Assembly: GCA_004294445.1 (NCBI GenBank)
Contig: REAZ01000031.1
Location: 53,598 to 117,597, forward strand
Direction of reading: 5' to 3'
Length of the DNA: 64,000 bases
Source: Cytophagales bacterium
Lineage (GTDB): Bacteria > Bacteroidota > Bacteroidia > Cytophagales > Thermoflexibacteraceae
The position numbers and the translations under genes are program-made. Numbering within the stretch: the stretch's first letter is position 1; each line of letters begins with the position of its first letter. Of the stretch, positions 55,521-63,984 are shown one piece after another. Below the pieces are notes generated by a model, which saw nothing but the letters and a program-made list of their open reading frames with translations, was not told where the DNA came from and did not search any database.

Positions 55521-56129
55521 ATGAAAATTCCAAGTTCTTACAGATATTATCAGCTTGAAGACTTAGCTATTATCTGCGGTATTCATGCTACAGTTGATGA
55601 TACTTTTTTAGATAAAGTAACACTAATAGAACCTTCTGTTGTTCTTGCAGGCATTTTGGCAAGAAATATGAAACTTCCGCTAAAAAACGAAAAAGCAAAG
55701 TCAGAGTTTATTGTAGCCCCTATTTTAGCAGAAGTTTGGGAAATTAATAATAACTTCAAACCACTTTCAGGACTCACTTTTAACATAGAACCAAGTAAGG
55801 GTTTAAAAGGAATAGCCGATTTTTTAATATCTTCCAATCCTGATGCACAAGGTTTAGATGCACCAATCATGTGTGTATTTGAAGCTAAAAATGATGCTAT
55901 AGAAGATTGGTATGGGCAGTGTGGTGCGGAAATGTACGCAGCCCGCCTATTTAACGAAAGAAAAGGAAATGATATAAAAATAATTTATGGGGCAGTAACA
56001 AATGGTTTTATTTGGCAATTTTTGAAACTTGAAAACCAAACCTTGTTTATCGATTCGCAGAGATACGGTACTGCCAATTTGCCACAGTTATTAGGGGCAA
56101 TCCAGAAAATTTACAATTATTATAAATAA
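55521..56129 (+). CDS. Stand-alone PD-(D/E)XK-like protein, function unknown
   Basis: A 202-residue soluble protein. The core 'GIADFLISSNPDAQGLDAPIMCVFEAKND' has the order Asp ... Glu-x-Lys expected of PD-(D/E)XK nucleases, on a beta-hairpin. 'KSEFIVAPILAEVWE' upstream offers the conserved acidic helix, and 'WYGQCGAEMYAARLFNERKG' plus 'IYGAVTNGFIWQFLKLE' continue the fold as in restriction-endonuclease-like proteins of the HsdR N-terminal type. It has no partner gene. A nuclease in defence or repair is one reading; loss of activity is another. It is flanked by terminators on both sides. Confidence 0.65.
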   Translation: MKIPSSYRYYQLEDLAIICGIHATVDDTFLDKVTLIEPSVVLAGILARNMKLPLKNEKAKSEFIVAPILAEVWEINNNFKPLSGLTFNIEPSKGLKGIADFLISSNPDAQGLDAPIMCVFEAKNDAIEDWYGQCGAEMYAARLFNERKGNDIKIIYGAVTNGFIWQFLKLENQTLFIDSQRYGTANLPQLLGAIQKIYNYYK

Positions 56130-56167
56130 AAAAACCTCCTCATAAAACAATGGAGGAGGTTTTTTTA
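56128..56167. terminator. Bidirectional terminator between the PD-(D/E)XK-like gene and gldN
   Basis: ACCTCCTC (56134-56141) pairs with GAGGAGGT (56153-56160), with A7 on the left and T7 on the right, so it can serve both converging genes. Confidence 0.9.
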
Positions 56168-56190
56168 TGAAGTGCTATATTTTAATTCTT

Positions 56191-57048
56191 CTAATATTCC
56201 CAAAGCAATGCCTCAAACTCTAAGAGGTCATATTTGATTTGCTCTGCTGCAATGAGTGCCGCTCTTTGGTCGTTTCCATACATATTTTCTAAGTAAACAT
56301 CTTCGCCATTCTCCATTTTTACAATCTTGCCGTTGAATAGGTGCAACTCAAAAGCATGGGCTAAATTCATGTGAGAGGCGGGATTTTCGAAATTATACCA
56401 AATTGCCTCTGGATTGTCGGCAAATACCCCTTCTACCAATTCTTTATAGGAAAAAGTTGCTATCGGAATATCTATGCCCTTTGCAGGGTTTTTTTCGGCA
56501 GGAATAACTATAGTAATAGACTGAATATCACGGTACATTCTCGAACGTTTCTTATCAAAAATCAAATCCATTTTAATCTCGAAAATGTACATATCTTTTG
56601 GTAAATACAAGTTACTTGTAGGCGTTTTGTCCTTTTTCTTGTCGTCTTCTTCCCAAGCATCTGCACCACCTAATAAATCTTCGGCCTTAAAGCCCATTGC
56701 TTTTTCCTCATCACTTAGTTCTGCCCCCGCCTCTGGTATCGTAAGTCTTTCTGTTAATGTCTGCTCGTCGAGGCGTGTTAAAAGAGAGTCGTTAGTATAG
56801 GGGCGTACAAGCCCTGCACGCATGGCATCGAGCATTACGCGGGCTAACTCATGATTTTTGGCATGAAATGGCTTATTAATTTTTTCTCTGCAATCCATTC
56901 TCACCCATAGCGACCTTTTGAAAAGTTGGTCGTGCTTGTGGACGGGGTTCAAAGAATGAGGATTATAGCCTGTATCTACGGGCTTTTTTTGGGCAAATGT
57001 GGCGATACTTACCAATACCAAAAAACTAATAATGAAAGACTTTCTCAT
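56191..57048 (-). CDS. gldN: Gliding motility / type IX secretion protein GldN
   Basis: Periplasmic component that forms the rings of the type IX secretion system with GldK and is needed for gliding in Bacteroidota. From ATG 57048 the protein starts with a signal peptide ('SFIISFLVLVSIATFA') and has 285 residues. Recognisable blocks: 'LFKRSLWVRMDCREKINKPF', 'DMYIFEIKMDLIFDKKRSRMYRDIQSITIVIP', and 'AALIAAEQIKYDLLEFEALLWEY' at the end. ATG 57132 would add 28 residues ahead of the signal. GldK, L and M normally sit upstream in one operon; they are absent here, and the gene stands alone behind its own promoter. Confidence 0.9.
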   Translation of the reverse strand: MRKSFIISFLVLVSIATFAQKKPVDTGYNPHSLNPVHKHDQLFKRSLWVRMDCREKINKPFHAKNHELARVMLDAMRAGLVRPYTNDSLLTRLDEQTLTERLTIPEAGAELSDEEKAMGFKAEDLLGGADAWEEDDKKKDKTPTSNLYLPKDMYIFEIKMDLIFDKKRSRMYRDIQSITIVIPAEKNPAKGIDIPIATFSYKELVEGVFADNPEAIWYNFENPASHMNLAHAFELHLFNGKIVKMENGEDVYLENMYGNDQRAALIAAEQIKYDLLEFEALLWEY

Positions 57049-57152
57049 AAATTTGTATGAATGTGAAAAGATATAAAAAATAGGAGCGTAGTAGCCTAAA
57101 AAACCATTAATGTATCTCCGACTGTTCTCCATACTTTATAGCAATTAGCCTG

Positions 57153-57160
57153 CAAAAGTA
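57153..57160 (-). promoter_or_regulatory. TAnnTTTG -7 element upstream of gldN (minus strand)
   Basis: Reads TACTTTTG on the minus strand. It would start transcription near 57146, giving a leader of about 98 nt. The rest of the 260-bp gap up to 57308 is AT-rich and shows no other signal. Confidence 0.5.
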
Positions 57161-57308
57161 AACATTCTACGGATATTTTTTTATGTTTACCTACAAAATA
57201 GGCAGAAAACAGCTTTTTTACTTTTTGTGAAATAATTTTTTTCCTACTTTTACAGAATCATAATTGTAATAGAAGTATTTTTCAAACAAAAAACCAATCA
57301 GCAGCAAA

Positions 57309-58052
57309 GTGAAAAACTGCATTGTTATCATTCCTACGTATAACGAAATAGAAAATATAGAGGCGATAGTCCGAGAAGTATTGGCTCAAAACGATGCAGG
57401 CGAATCTGTCTTTGATATAATGATAGTAGATGATGGCTCGCCTGACGGTACTGCGGAAAAAGTAAAAGAACTGCAAGAAGAATACTTAGGTAGAATTATA
57501 TTGGAGCAACGCAAGGGCAAAATGGGCTTAGGTACGGCATACATTCATGGTTTTAAGATAGCTTTGGCAATGGGTTACGAATTTACTTGCGAAATGGATG
57601 CTGATTTTTCGCACCGTCCCGTGGATATGGTCAAATTGTATTTTGCTTGCCTTAATGATGGCTACGATTTGGCAATAGGCTCTCGCTACAGCAATGGTGT
57701 TACTGTCATCAACTGGCCTATTGGTAGGGTATTGATGTCATATTTTGCAAGTTGGTATGTGCGGCAGATTACGGGTATGCAAATTATGGATACTACGGCG
57801 GGTTTCAAATGCTACAGGTCTATAGTGCTAAAAACCATTGGATTAGACAAAATAAAATTTGTAGGATACGCCTTTCAGATAGAAATGAAATTCTTAACTT
57901 GGAAATATGGATTCAAAATTACAGAAGTACCTATTATTTTCCAAGACCGCACCAAAGGCGTTTCTAAGATGTCGACTAAGATATTTAAAGAGGCTTTTTT
58001 AGGTGTTATCCAAATGAAATTGAGGAGTCTGTTTAGGACTTTTCATAGATAG
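57309..58052 (+). CDS. Polyprenol-phosphate mannose/glucose synthase-like glycosyltransferase (GT2)
   Basis: Membrane-associated GT-A enzyme, 247 residues from GTG 57309, of the Dpm1 type that moves a hexose from a nucleotide sugar to a polyprenyl phosphate. Seen: 'VIIPTYNEIENIEAIV', 'IMIVDDGSPDGTAE', 'QRKGKMGLGTAYIHGF' and 'CEMDADFSHRP' (DxD), then 'MDTTAGFKCYRSIVLKTI' and 'QDRTKGVSKMSTKIFKEAF', all typical of this branch. It lacks C-terminal membrane helices. The lipid-linked sugar would feed envelope glycan or protein glycosylation. It converges with the phosphatase gene with 11 nt between stops. Confidence 0.92.
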   Translation: MKNCIVIIPTYNEIENIEAIVREVLAQNDAGESVFDIMIVDDGSPDGTAEKVKELQEEYLGRIILEQRKGKMGLGTAYIHGFKIALAMGYEFTCEMDADFSHRPVDMVKLYFACLNDGYDLAIGSRYSNGVTVINWPIGRVLMSYFASWYVRQITGMQIMDTTAGFKCYRSIVLKTIGLDKIKFVGYAFQIEMKFLTWKYGFKITEVPIIFQDRTKGVSKMSTKIFKEAFLGVIQMKLRSLFRTFHR

Positions 58053-58063
58053 AATTTTTACTT

Positions 58064-60178
58064 TTAAGATACTTTGATGCCGATTACCGTAATATCGTCT
58101 ATTTGTTTATGCCCTTCCATCCACTGAGATAGGGTAGTTTCTAAGATTTCTTGCTGCTGATTCATTGGGAGATGGTGAACTGAAAAAAGGAGTTCTTTGA
58201 ACTGCTTTACCATAAATTTTTTACCGAATTTCCCTCCAAACTGGTCGGGGTATCCGTCTGAAAATAGATAGATTGTGGTAGATTTAGAAACATTAAGCGT
58301 ATGTTTGGAAAAAAATCTTTCTTTTTTGAGTTCATGCCCGCCTATCGGCATCTTGTCTGCCTTGATTTCTGTGAGCATAGAAGGCACTATTTCTCCGTTT
58401 TCATTTTCTTTTTCTTGGATAATATAGAGCGGATTCATTGCCCCTGCGTATTCTAATATTTTATTTTCCAAATCTATGCAGCAGATAGCAATATCTAATC
58501 CATCACGACTGTCATTTTCATCTTGCTTAAGTACCTGCCTGATGAGTTTGTGCATTTCTGCTAAAATCAAATCCAAGGAATGAATTTCCTTTTCATGGAC
58601 AATCAAATTGAGTAAATCATTGGCAATCATGCTCATAAATGCGCCTGGCACACCATGCCCTGTGCAGTCAGCTACTGCCAATAAAATTTTGTCGCCCTTT
58701 TTTGCAGACCAGTAGAAATCACCACTGACAATATCTCGCGGCTTAAAGAGTACAAAACAGTCTGCAATATGCTGTTTCAAACTGCTGATGCTTGGCAAAA
58801 TAGCCATCTGTATCCTTTTGGCGTAAGTGATGCTATCTGCTACATCTTTATTTTTTTTCTCAATAATGCCATTTTTTTGCTGAATTTCCGCATTTTGTTT
58901 GTTTACAATTTCCAGATTTAGGTTTAATTCTTCATTGGTCTGATTTAGTTCATCATTGAGTTCTAATAGTCGTGTAGATTTTTCCTTTATTTCATGGTGC
59001 TGTTTTTCTAATAACAAATTTGCCCTTTTCTTCACATAATTTCCTCGCCAAAAAGCTAAAGCCAATCCGACTAAGAGTACCAAGCCAACAATGAAAGCCC
59101 AATTTAATAAAGTTTTTCGCTCATTCTCAGATTTCAATAGGTCTATCTCGCTTTTCTGCTTTTCGTTTTGATAGCGATTTTGCATTTCTTGTACTTGCCT
59201 ATTTTTTTCCTCATTAAAAATGCTGTCATTGTATAGAATATAAAGACTTTGATAGCTAAAAGCCATAGTAAATTTTTTTTCTGACGCATATACTTTAAAA
59301 AGCGTTTCATAGCACTCTTTAATTACGTCTTTTAGCCCTATTTTTTTTGCCAATGATATACTTTGCTCCGCATAGATGATAGCACTATCTAACCTATTTG
59401 TTGCCAGATGTACTTTTGCAATGCTATTGAACATACTTGCCACATTGCGGTCGTTGTGCAGTTTGAAGTAAATCGCTTTTGCTTGGTGCATAAATACCAG
59501 AGCTTCTTTGTACTTTTCTTGCTTGTTTAGCGTAATTCCAAGCATGGCTGTTGCTGTGGCAATTCCTCCCATATCTTTTTCTTCTTGCCTCACTTTCAGT
59601 GCCTTGCCGTAGTAATAATAGGCTTTTTGCAAGTCGTCTTCGGAGGTATGAATATTACCTAAGGTAAGGTAGCAAAAGGCGATGCCACGCAGATTTTTGA
59701 TTTCTTCAAATATCTGTAACCCTTTGATAGCATATTCTATTGCTTGCTTCAGATTGCCCAATTTGGCATTTATTTCCCCCATGCTTTGGAGAGCATACCC
59801 CGTTTGTTCTTTGTCGCCTGCTTGTTCTGCTATTTGGCTACCTCTTTGGCTCATGGCTAAGGCTGTGTTATAATCTCCCTTGTTCCGATAGATGGCACTC
59901 AAATAATTGTATGCTTGTGCGTGTTTTCTATCTTTTTTGAAGTTTTGAGCTAAGTTAATTGCCTGATTGCCATACATAATTGCCGTATCGCTTTGCACAT
60001 TTCTGTACTGCCAGCAAAGTTCCAAAATGACATTAAGTTGTAGGGTATCTTGGGAGGAAGAAAGCATTTTTCGGAGGCTATCTATTTTTGCATTTTGAGC
60101 AAATACCAAAAACGACATCAGTAATAAACTGATAACGAGCGTATTGAAACGATATATAAATTTACTATAATGTATCAT
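58064..60178 (-). CDS. TPR sensor protein with SpoIIE-type PP2C phosphatase domain
   Basis: A 704-residue signalling protein. A signal peptide is followed by a periplasmic stretch of about six TPR repeats (residues 40-320; 'YNTALAMSQRGSQIAEQAGDKEQTGYALQSMGEI'). One membrane helix near 355-375 follows ('WAFIVGLVLLVGLALAFW'), then a coiled coil ('LNDELNQTNEELNLNLEIVNKQNAEIQQKN') and a cytoplasmic SpoIIE phosphatase domain: 'FVLFKPRDIVSGDFYW', 'AVADCTGHGVPGAFMSMI', 'LFSDGYPDQFGG', 'IDDITVIGIK'. Its target should be a phosphorylated STAS protein; the one at 14.4 kb is a candidate. No kinase is adjacent. Confidence 0.93.
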   Translation of the reverse strand: MIHYSKFIYRFNTLVISLLLMSFLVFAQNAKIDSLRKMLSSSQDTLQLNVILELCWQYRNVQSDTAIMYGNQAINLAQNFKKDRKHAQAYNYLSAIYRNKGDYNTALAMSQRGSQIAEQAGDKEQTGYALQSMGEINAKLGNLKQAIEYAIKGLQIFEEIKNLRGIAFCYLTLGNIHTSEDDLQKAYYYYGKALKVRQEEKDMGGIATATAMLGITLNKQEKYKEALVFMHQAKAIYFKLHNDRNVASMFNSIAKVHLATNRLDSAIIYAEQSISLAKKIGLKDVIKECYETLFKVYASEKKFTMAFSYQSLYILYNDSIFNEEKNRQVQEMQNRYQNEKQKSEIDLLKSENERKTLLNWAFIVGLVLLVGLALAFWRGNYVKKRANLLLEKQHHEIKEKSTRLLELNDELNQTNEELNLNLEIVNKQNAEIQQKNGIIEKKNKDVADSITYAKRIQMAILPSISSLKQHIADCFVLFKPRDIVSGDFYWSAKKGDKILLAVADCTGHGVPGAFMSMIANDLLNLIVHEKEIHSLDLILAEMHKLIRQVLKQDENDSRDGLDIAICCIDLENKILEYAGAMNPLYIIQEKENENGEIVPSMLTEIKADKMPIGGHELKKERFFSKHTLNVSKSTTIYLFSDGYPDQFGGKFGKKFMVKQFKELLFSVHHLPMNQQQEILETTLSQWMEGHKQIDDITVIGIKVS

Positions 60179-60383
60179 TCACCTAATTAAATATTTTTTA
60201 GTATCCCCTTTTTTATCATATTCGGGCAATTAGATGGAAGTTTAAGAGAGTTTTATGTGCTTTCACCTATGACTTGGTGGACATTTATAAGTGATTTATA
60301 TATATAGTCTTCAACAAAACAATTACAAGTTATGTAAAAGATATAGAATAACAATTTATTGTATAAAAAATTATCTAATTCAT

Positions 60384-60391
60384 TACCTTTG
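60384..60391 (+). promoter_or_regulatory. TAnnTTTG -7 element for gltX
   Basis: TACCTTTG, with a possible -33 TTG at 60359-60361 (22-nt spacing). The start would be near 60398, about 40 nt before ATG 60439. The remainder of the 260-bp gap (60179-60383) shows nothing recognisable. Confidence 0.6.
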
Positions 60392-60438
60392 CGCTGCAAA
60401 CTTAGATAAGGTTTTAATAGCTAATACAAATTTTGTAA

Positions 60439-61977
60439 ATGGAAAGAAAAGTAAGGGTGCGTTTTGCACCAAGCCCCACAGGAGGACTGCACATCGGCGG
60501 AGTGAGAACAGCCTTGTATAACTACTTGATTGCCAAAAGGAATAATGGCACAATGATTTTGAGAATAGAAGATACTGACCAAACTCGCTATGTAGAGGGA
60601 GCAGAGGAATATATAAAAGAAGCATTGGAATGGGTAGGGATAAAGTTAGATGAAAGCCCATGGCATGGCGGGGCGTTTGCTCCCTACAGGCAGTCGGAAC
60701 GCAAGCATCTCTACAAAGAATATGCACTAAAGTTAGTGGAAGATGGCAATGCCTATTACGCTTTTGATACAGAGGAAGAATGGAACGAAAAGCGAAAAGA
60801 ATTGGAAGCAGCAGGGATAGTAGCTCCACAGTACAATGGCATCACGCGCCTACAGATGAAAAACTCCTTAACTTTGGGCGAAGAAGAAGTGAAAAGAAAA
60901 TTAGCTGCGGGAGAGCCTTACGTGATACGTTTAAAAATACCTAAAAAAGAAGAAATTAGCGTACATGACCTTATTCGAGGCTGGGTAACTTTCCATTCGC
61001 CACTCTTAGATGACAAGGTATTGCTCAAATCTGACGGAATGCCTACTTACCATCTGGCAAATGTGGTTGATGACTATCTTATGCAGATTTCTCACGTAAT
61101 CCGTGGGGAGGAATGGTTACCGTCTGCCCCAATTCATGTTTTGCTATACCAGTTTTTGGGGTGGAAAGAGGTGATGCCTCAGTTTGCCCATTTGCCACTG
61201 ATTATGAATCCTGACGGCAATGGAAAACTAAGCAAGCGTTATGCAGACCAATTAGGCTTTCCTGTTTTTCCTTTGCAGTGGACAAACCCTGAAAAACAAG
61301 AAACAATGATGGGCTACAGAGAAGAAGGTTATTTTCCCGAAGTAATGGTCAATTTCTTGGTGCTATTGGGTTGGAACGCAGGGACTGAGCAGGAAATATT
61401 CTCGATGGAGCAACTCATAGAAGCCTTTACTATAGAAAAAATTGGTAAATCGGGGGCAAAGTTCGACATAAACAAAGCCAAATGGTTCAATCATCAATAC
61501 CTGAAGGCTAAACCGAATGAAGAATTGGCGACATACCTTTTGGAAGAAGCAAAAAAACAGCAAGTTAGCCTTTCAAAGGAAAAAGCTGAAAAGGTGGTAG
61601 CTATTCTCAAGGAGAGAATAACTTTTGTGAAAGATTTTTTGACTGAAGGCAAATACCTATTCGAAGCACCGCAAACTTTTGATGAGCAAATAGCAGGAAA
61701 AAAATGGAATCAGCCATTGGTAGATGTGCTAAATGCCTATAAAAGTGCTTTGCAAAACCATGAGGGAGCGTTTGATGCACATACCGCCAAAGATTTGCTA
61801 AACAAAACAACGGATAGCTTAGGCATCAAGTTTGGCAGCGTGATGCAGGGGGTTCGCTTGGCAATCACAGGCTCTGGAACTGGGGCAGATTTGATGGAAA
61901 CAATTGCTTACTTAGGCACAGAAGAAGTAGGCAAACGGATAGATTTTTCAGTGAATAATTTAAAAGTAGTAGCATAG
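60439..61977 (+). CDS. gltX: Glutamyl-tRNA synthetase
   Basis: Class I aminoacyl-tRNA synthetase that charges tRNA-Glu, 512 residues. The HIGH-type motif is in 'RFAPSPTGGLHIGGVRTALYNY', and the KMSKS-type motif is 'GKLSKRYADQLG'. 'ILRIEDTDQTR' and 'YHLANVVDDYLMQISHVIRGEEWLPSAPIH' are conserved blocks of the GluRS catalytic domain. The C-terminal 200 residues are the helical anticodon-binding domain. It has its own promoter and is followed 41 nt later by a membrane protein gene that may share the transcript. Confidence 0.98.
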   Translation: MERKVRVRFAPSPTGGLHIGGVRTALYNYLIAKRNNGTMILRIEDTDQTRYVEGAEEYIKEALEWVGIKLDESPWHGGAFAPYRQSERKHLYKEYALKLVEDGNAYYAFDTEEEWNEKRKELEAAGIVAPQYNGITRLQMKNSLTLGEEEVKRKLAAGEPYVIRLKIPKKEEISVHDLIRGWVTFHSPLLDDKVLLKSDGMPTYHLANVVDDYLMQISHVIRGEEWLPSAPIHVLLYQFLGWKEVMPQFAHLPLIMNPDGNGKLSKRYADQLGFPVFPLQWTNPEKQETMMGYREEGYFPEVMVNFLVLLGWNAGTEQEIFSMEQLIEAFTIEKIGKSGAKFDINKAKWFNHQYLKAKPNEELATYLLEEAKKQQVSLSKEKAEKVVAILKERITFVKDFLTEGKYLFEAPQTFDEQIAGKKWNQPLVDVLNAYKSALQNHEGAFDAHTAKDLLNKTTDSLGIKFGSVMQGVRLAITGSGTGADLMETIAYLGTEEVGKRIDFSVNNLKVVA

Positions 61978-62018
61978 ACTCTGCTCCGAACAAAAACGTT
62001 TCCCAATACACTTTTATA

Positions 62019-63035
62019 ATGAAAATCAATTATTTAGCCATACTCAAATATTTAATTTCTTTCATCATTGCCATTGCTATTTTTGCCTACCTATACCAAG
62101 GGCAAGACGTGGGAAAAATGTTTACAGACCTACTTGACGTAAAAATTGAGTGGGTTTTGCTTTCCTTTTTTCTTTCTTTACTTAGCCATTTTTGTAGGGC
62201 ATGGCGGTGGAGTATCATGCTCAAGCCGCTTGGCTATCAGGTGGGCTTATTTCGCCCTTTTTTGGCGGTGATGGCTGCCTATTTCGCCAATTTTATTCTA
62301 CCTCGCATGGGCGAAGTAACAAGATGTACCGTCCTTCAGCGTACCAATGATGTTCCTTTTCAGCAGTCTTTCGGGGCAGTCATTGCAGAGCGTGCTTTTG
62401 ACCTTGTTTGTCTGATAATCGTAACCATATTAGCCATTTTCTTAGAGTTCGGCCGCTTAGAAAGCCTCCTCAATGACATTTTTGCGGGCAATGCTTCCCA
62501 AAAGTCAAGCAAGATTCCATTGATTTTGGGTGGTATCCTTGTTTTCGGTGGCATAGTAGCACTTGCTATTTGGTTCAAATTCAAGGAAAAAATAAAGCAA
62601 ATGACTGTTTATCAGAAAATTATTGAAATACTGATAGGCGTAAAAGAAGGATTCATCAGCGTACTAAAACTGAAAAGTTTGGATAGAAATTTATTTTTCT
62701 TTAATACCGTAGCTATTTGGGTACTTTATTTTTCTACGGGCTACGTATTATTTTTTGCACTCCCCGAAACGGCACATCTGAGTATGGGTTGCGGTTTGTC
62801 TGCTTTGGCGATGTCGGGTGTTGCTATTGTAGCCCCTGTTCAGGGTGGCATAGGCGTGTATCACTACCTCATTTCCAAGACTTTAATCGTTTATGGCATA
62901 GCGGAAGTAAGTGCCAAATATTTTGCATTCATGGCTCATAATTCCCAAACAGTCCTGCTAATTGGGGTAGGCTCTATCTGCTTGGTAATCAGTTTGTTTG
63001 TTAAGAAAATATCGACTCCTCCATTTGTTGCCTAA
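62019..63035 (+). CDS. Lysylphosphatidylglycerol synthase TM-region / YbhN-type flippase-like protein
   Basis: Inner-membrane protein of 338 residues with seven to eight hydrophobic helices. 'CRAWRWSIMLKPLGY' with the charged RxxRW turn, 'AYFANFILPRMGEVTRCTVLQR' and 'GVIAPVQGG'-like 'IVAPVQGGIGVYHYLISKTL' are the family signatures (UPF0104, AglD/MprF transmembrane part). It lacks the soluble synthase domain of MprF, so it is the stand-alone form, probably a lipid translocator. It is 41 nt downstream of gltX. Downstream, 65 bp of AT-rich DNA lead to the broken methyltransferase. Confidence 0.9.
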   Translation: MKINYLAILKYLISFIIAIAIFAYLYQGQDVGKMFTDLLDVKIEWVLLSFFLSLLSHFCRAWRWSIMLKPLGYQVGLFRPFLAVMAAYFANFILPRMGEVTRCTVLQRTNDVPFQQSFGAVIAERAFDLVCLIIVTILAIFLEFGRLESLLNDIFAGNASQKSSKIPLILGGILVFGGIVALAIWFKFKEKIKQMTVYQKIIEILIGVKEGFISVLKLKSLDRNLFFFNTVAIWVLYFSTGYVLFFALPETAHLSMGCGLSALAMSGVAIVAPVQGGIGVYHYLISKTLIVYGIAEVSAKYFAFMAHNSQTVLLIGVGSICLVISLFVKKISTPPFVA

Positions 63036-63100
63036 TATTTTAAGAAACGAAAACGCAAATCAATAAAAAATGCGTAACTTTGAAAGAAAAATTTAGCAAA

Positions 63101-63250
63101 ATGTTTGACAACGCTACCATAGACAAATCTTGGAGTTTTACTGATTGTTCAGTAAAAGACACTTCTTATATTACACATAATTATTACACTTATCCCGCTA
63201 AATTTATTCCACAGTTGGCGAGTAGGCTTATTACACATCTTTCTGAATAA
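63101..63250 (+). pseudogene. N-terminal fragment of a DNA methyltransferase
   Basis: Forty-nine codons from ATG to TAA. The segment 'TSYITHNYYTYPAKFIPQLASRLITHL' is the well-known start of a family of site-specific DNA methyltransferases, where the 'YPAKF.PQLA..LI' block precedes the SAM-binding 'DPF.GSGT' motif. Here the frame ends right after this block, and an IS5-like transposase begins 31 nt later. The simplest explanation is disruption by the insertion element. The 3' part of the gene is not in the window. The coordinates may be off by one base. Confidence 0.75.
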
Positions 63251-63920
63251 AACATACTAAATTTGCAAAAAAAGTTGATTATGAATGATAAATACGCTGC
63301 TTTAAAAGAAAATCCAAAATATTGTAAACGTCTTTTTGGGATAAATTATGAAAATTTTAAAACAATACTTGAAAAAGTACAAAAACACGAAGTAGATTTT
63401 TTAGCCCAAAATCCACTTTCTTGCAGAGGCATAGAAGGAAATTTTAGTTTAGAAAATCAATTATTACTTGCTTTAGAATATTTAAGGCAATATCCTACAT
63501 TTTTAAGTCTTGGCTTTTCCTATGGCATTTCTGAGAGTTATGCAAACAAAGTTTATCATAAAATTCGTATTATTTTAGCGGAAGTAATAGGGCTAAAAAA
63601 TCCTGAAAAATTAAAATATAAAGATGTAAAAACACTTATTGTAGATGTAACTGTACAAGCTGTAGAACGCCCTTTGAAAGGGCAAGAAAAACAGTATAAT
63701 GGAGTAAAAAAAAGCACATTATTAAAACACAACTAATTATAAATCAAAAAGATAATACTATTTTACATTGTCAAGTAGAACAGGAGGGGCGTAAAGCAGA
63801 TATCACAATATTAAAAGAAACAAAATTAGAAATACATCCTAAAATTAAATTAAAAGCTGATTTGGGTTATGTAGGAATTGAGAAAATTCATCCCAATAGT
63901 TATGTCCTACCCTTTCATCT
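63251..63920 (+). mobile_element. IS5-like insertion sequence remnant, right end missing
   Basis: Contains the transposase reading frames described below, inserted in or next to the methyltransferase fragment. The left boundary is estimated from where methyltransferase similarity stops. Transposase similarity stops near 63917 after 'NSYVLPF', well before a full DDE domain would end, so the element is truncated. I could not delimit terminal inverted repeats or a target duplication. Confidence 0.6.
63281..63736 (+). CDS. IS5-family transposase, first reading frame (orfA)
   Basis: A 151-residue product from ATG 63281. It contains the helix-turn-helix-like N-terminal half typical of IS5-family transposases ('LSCRGIEGNFSLENQLLLALEYLRQYPTFLSLGFSYGISESYANKVYHKI') and the first DDE aspartate in 'LIVDVTVQAVERP', the usual 'D.T...ERP' block. 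The frame stops at 63736 shortly after an A8 run (63706-63713). The continuing transposase lies in the -1 frame from that run, so the product could be extended by slippage on A AAA AAA. TTG 63263 is a possible but less likely start. Confidence 0.8.
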   Translation: MNDKYAALKENPKYCKRLFGINYENFKTILEKVQKHEVDFLAQNPLSCRGIEGNFSLENQLLLALEYLRQYPTFLSLGFSYGISESYANKVYHKIRIILAEVIGLKNPEKLKYKDVKTLIVDVTVQAVERPLKGQEKQYNGVKKSTLLKHN

Positions 63921-63984
63921 AAGCACCCATTTTAGAAGTAGAGAAAAACTGTTTTTCCACTTGGACAGGGGTCAAAAAATTTAG
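63706..63984 (+). pseudogene. IS5-family transposase, second frame (orfB), truncated
   Basis: In the -1 frame from the A8 run the protein continues 'IIKTQLIINQKDNTILHCQ', then 'GRKADITILKET' and 'ADLGYVGIEKIHPNSYVLPF', which is the second DDE aspartate region of IS5-family enzymes. After 63917 the expected basic helix and the final glutamate block are replaced by unrelated codons that reach a stop at 63984. The transposase is therefore inactive here, cut by another rearrangement. Confidence 0.7.
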
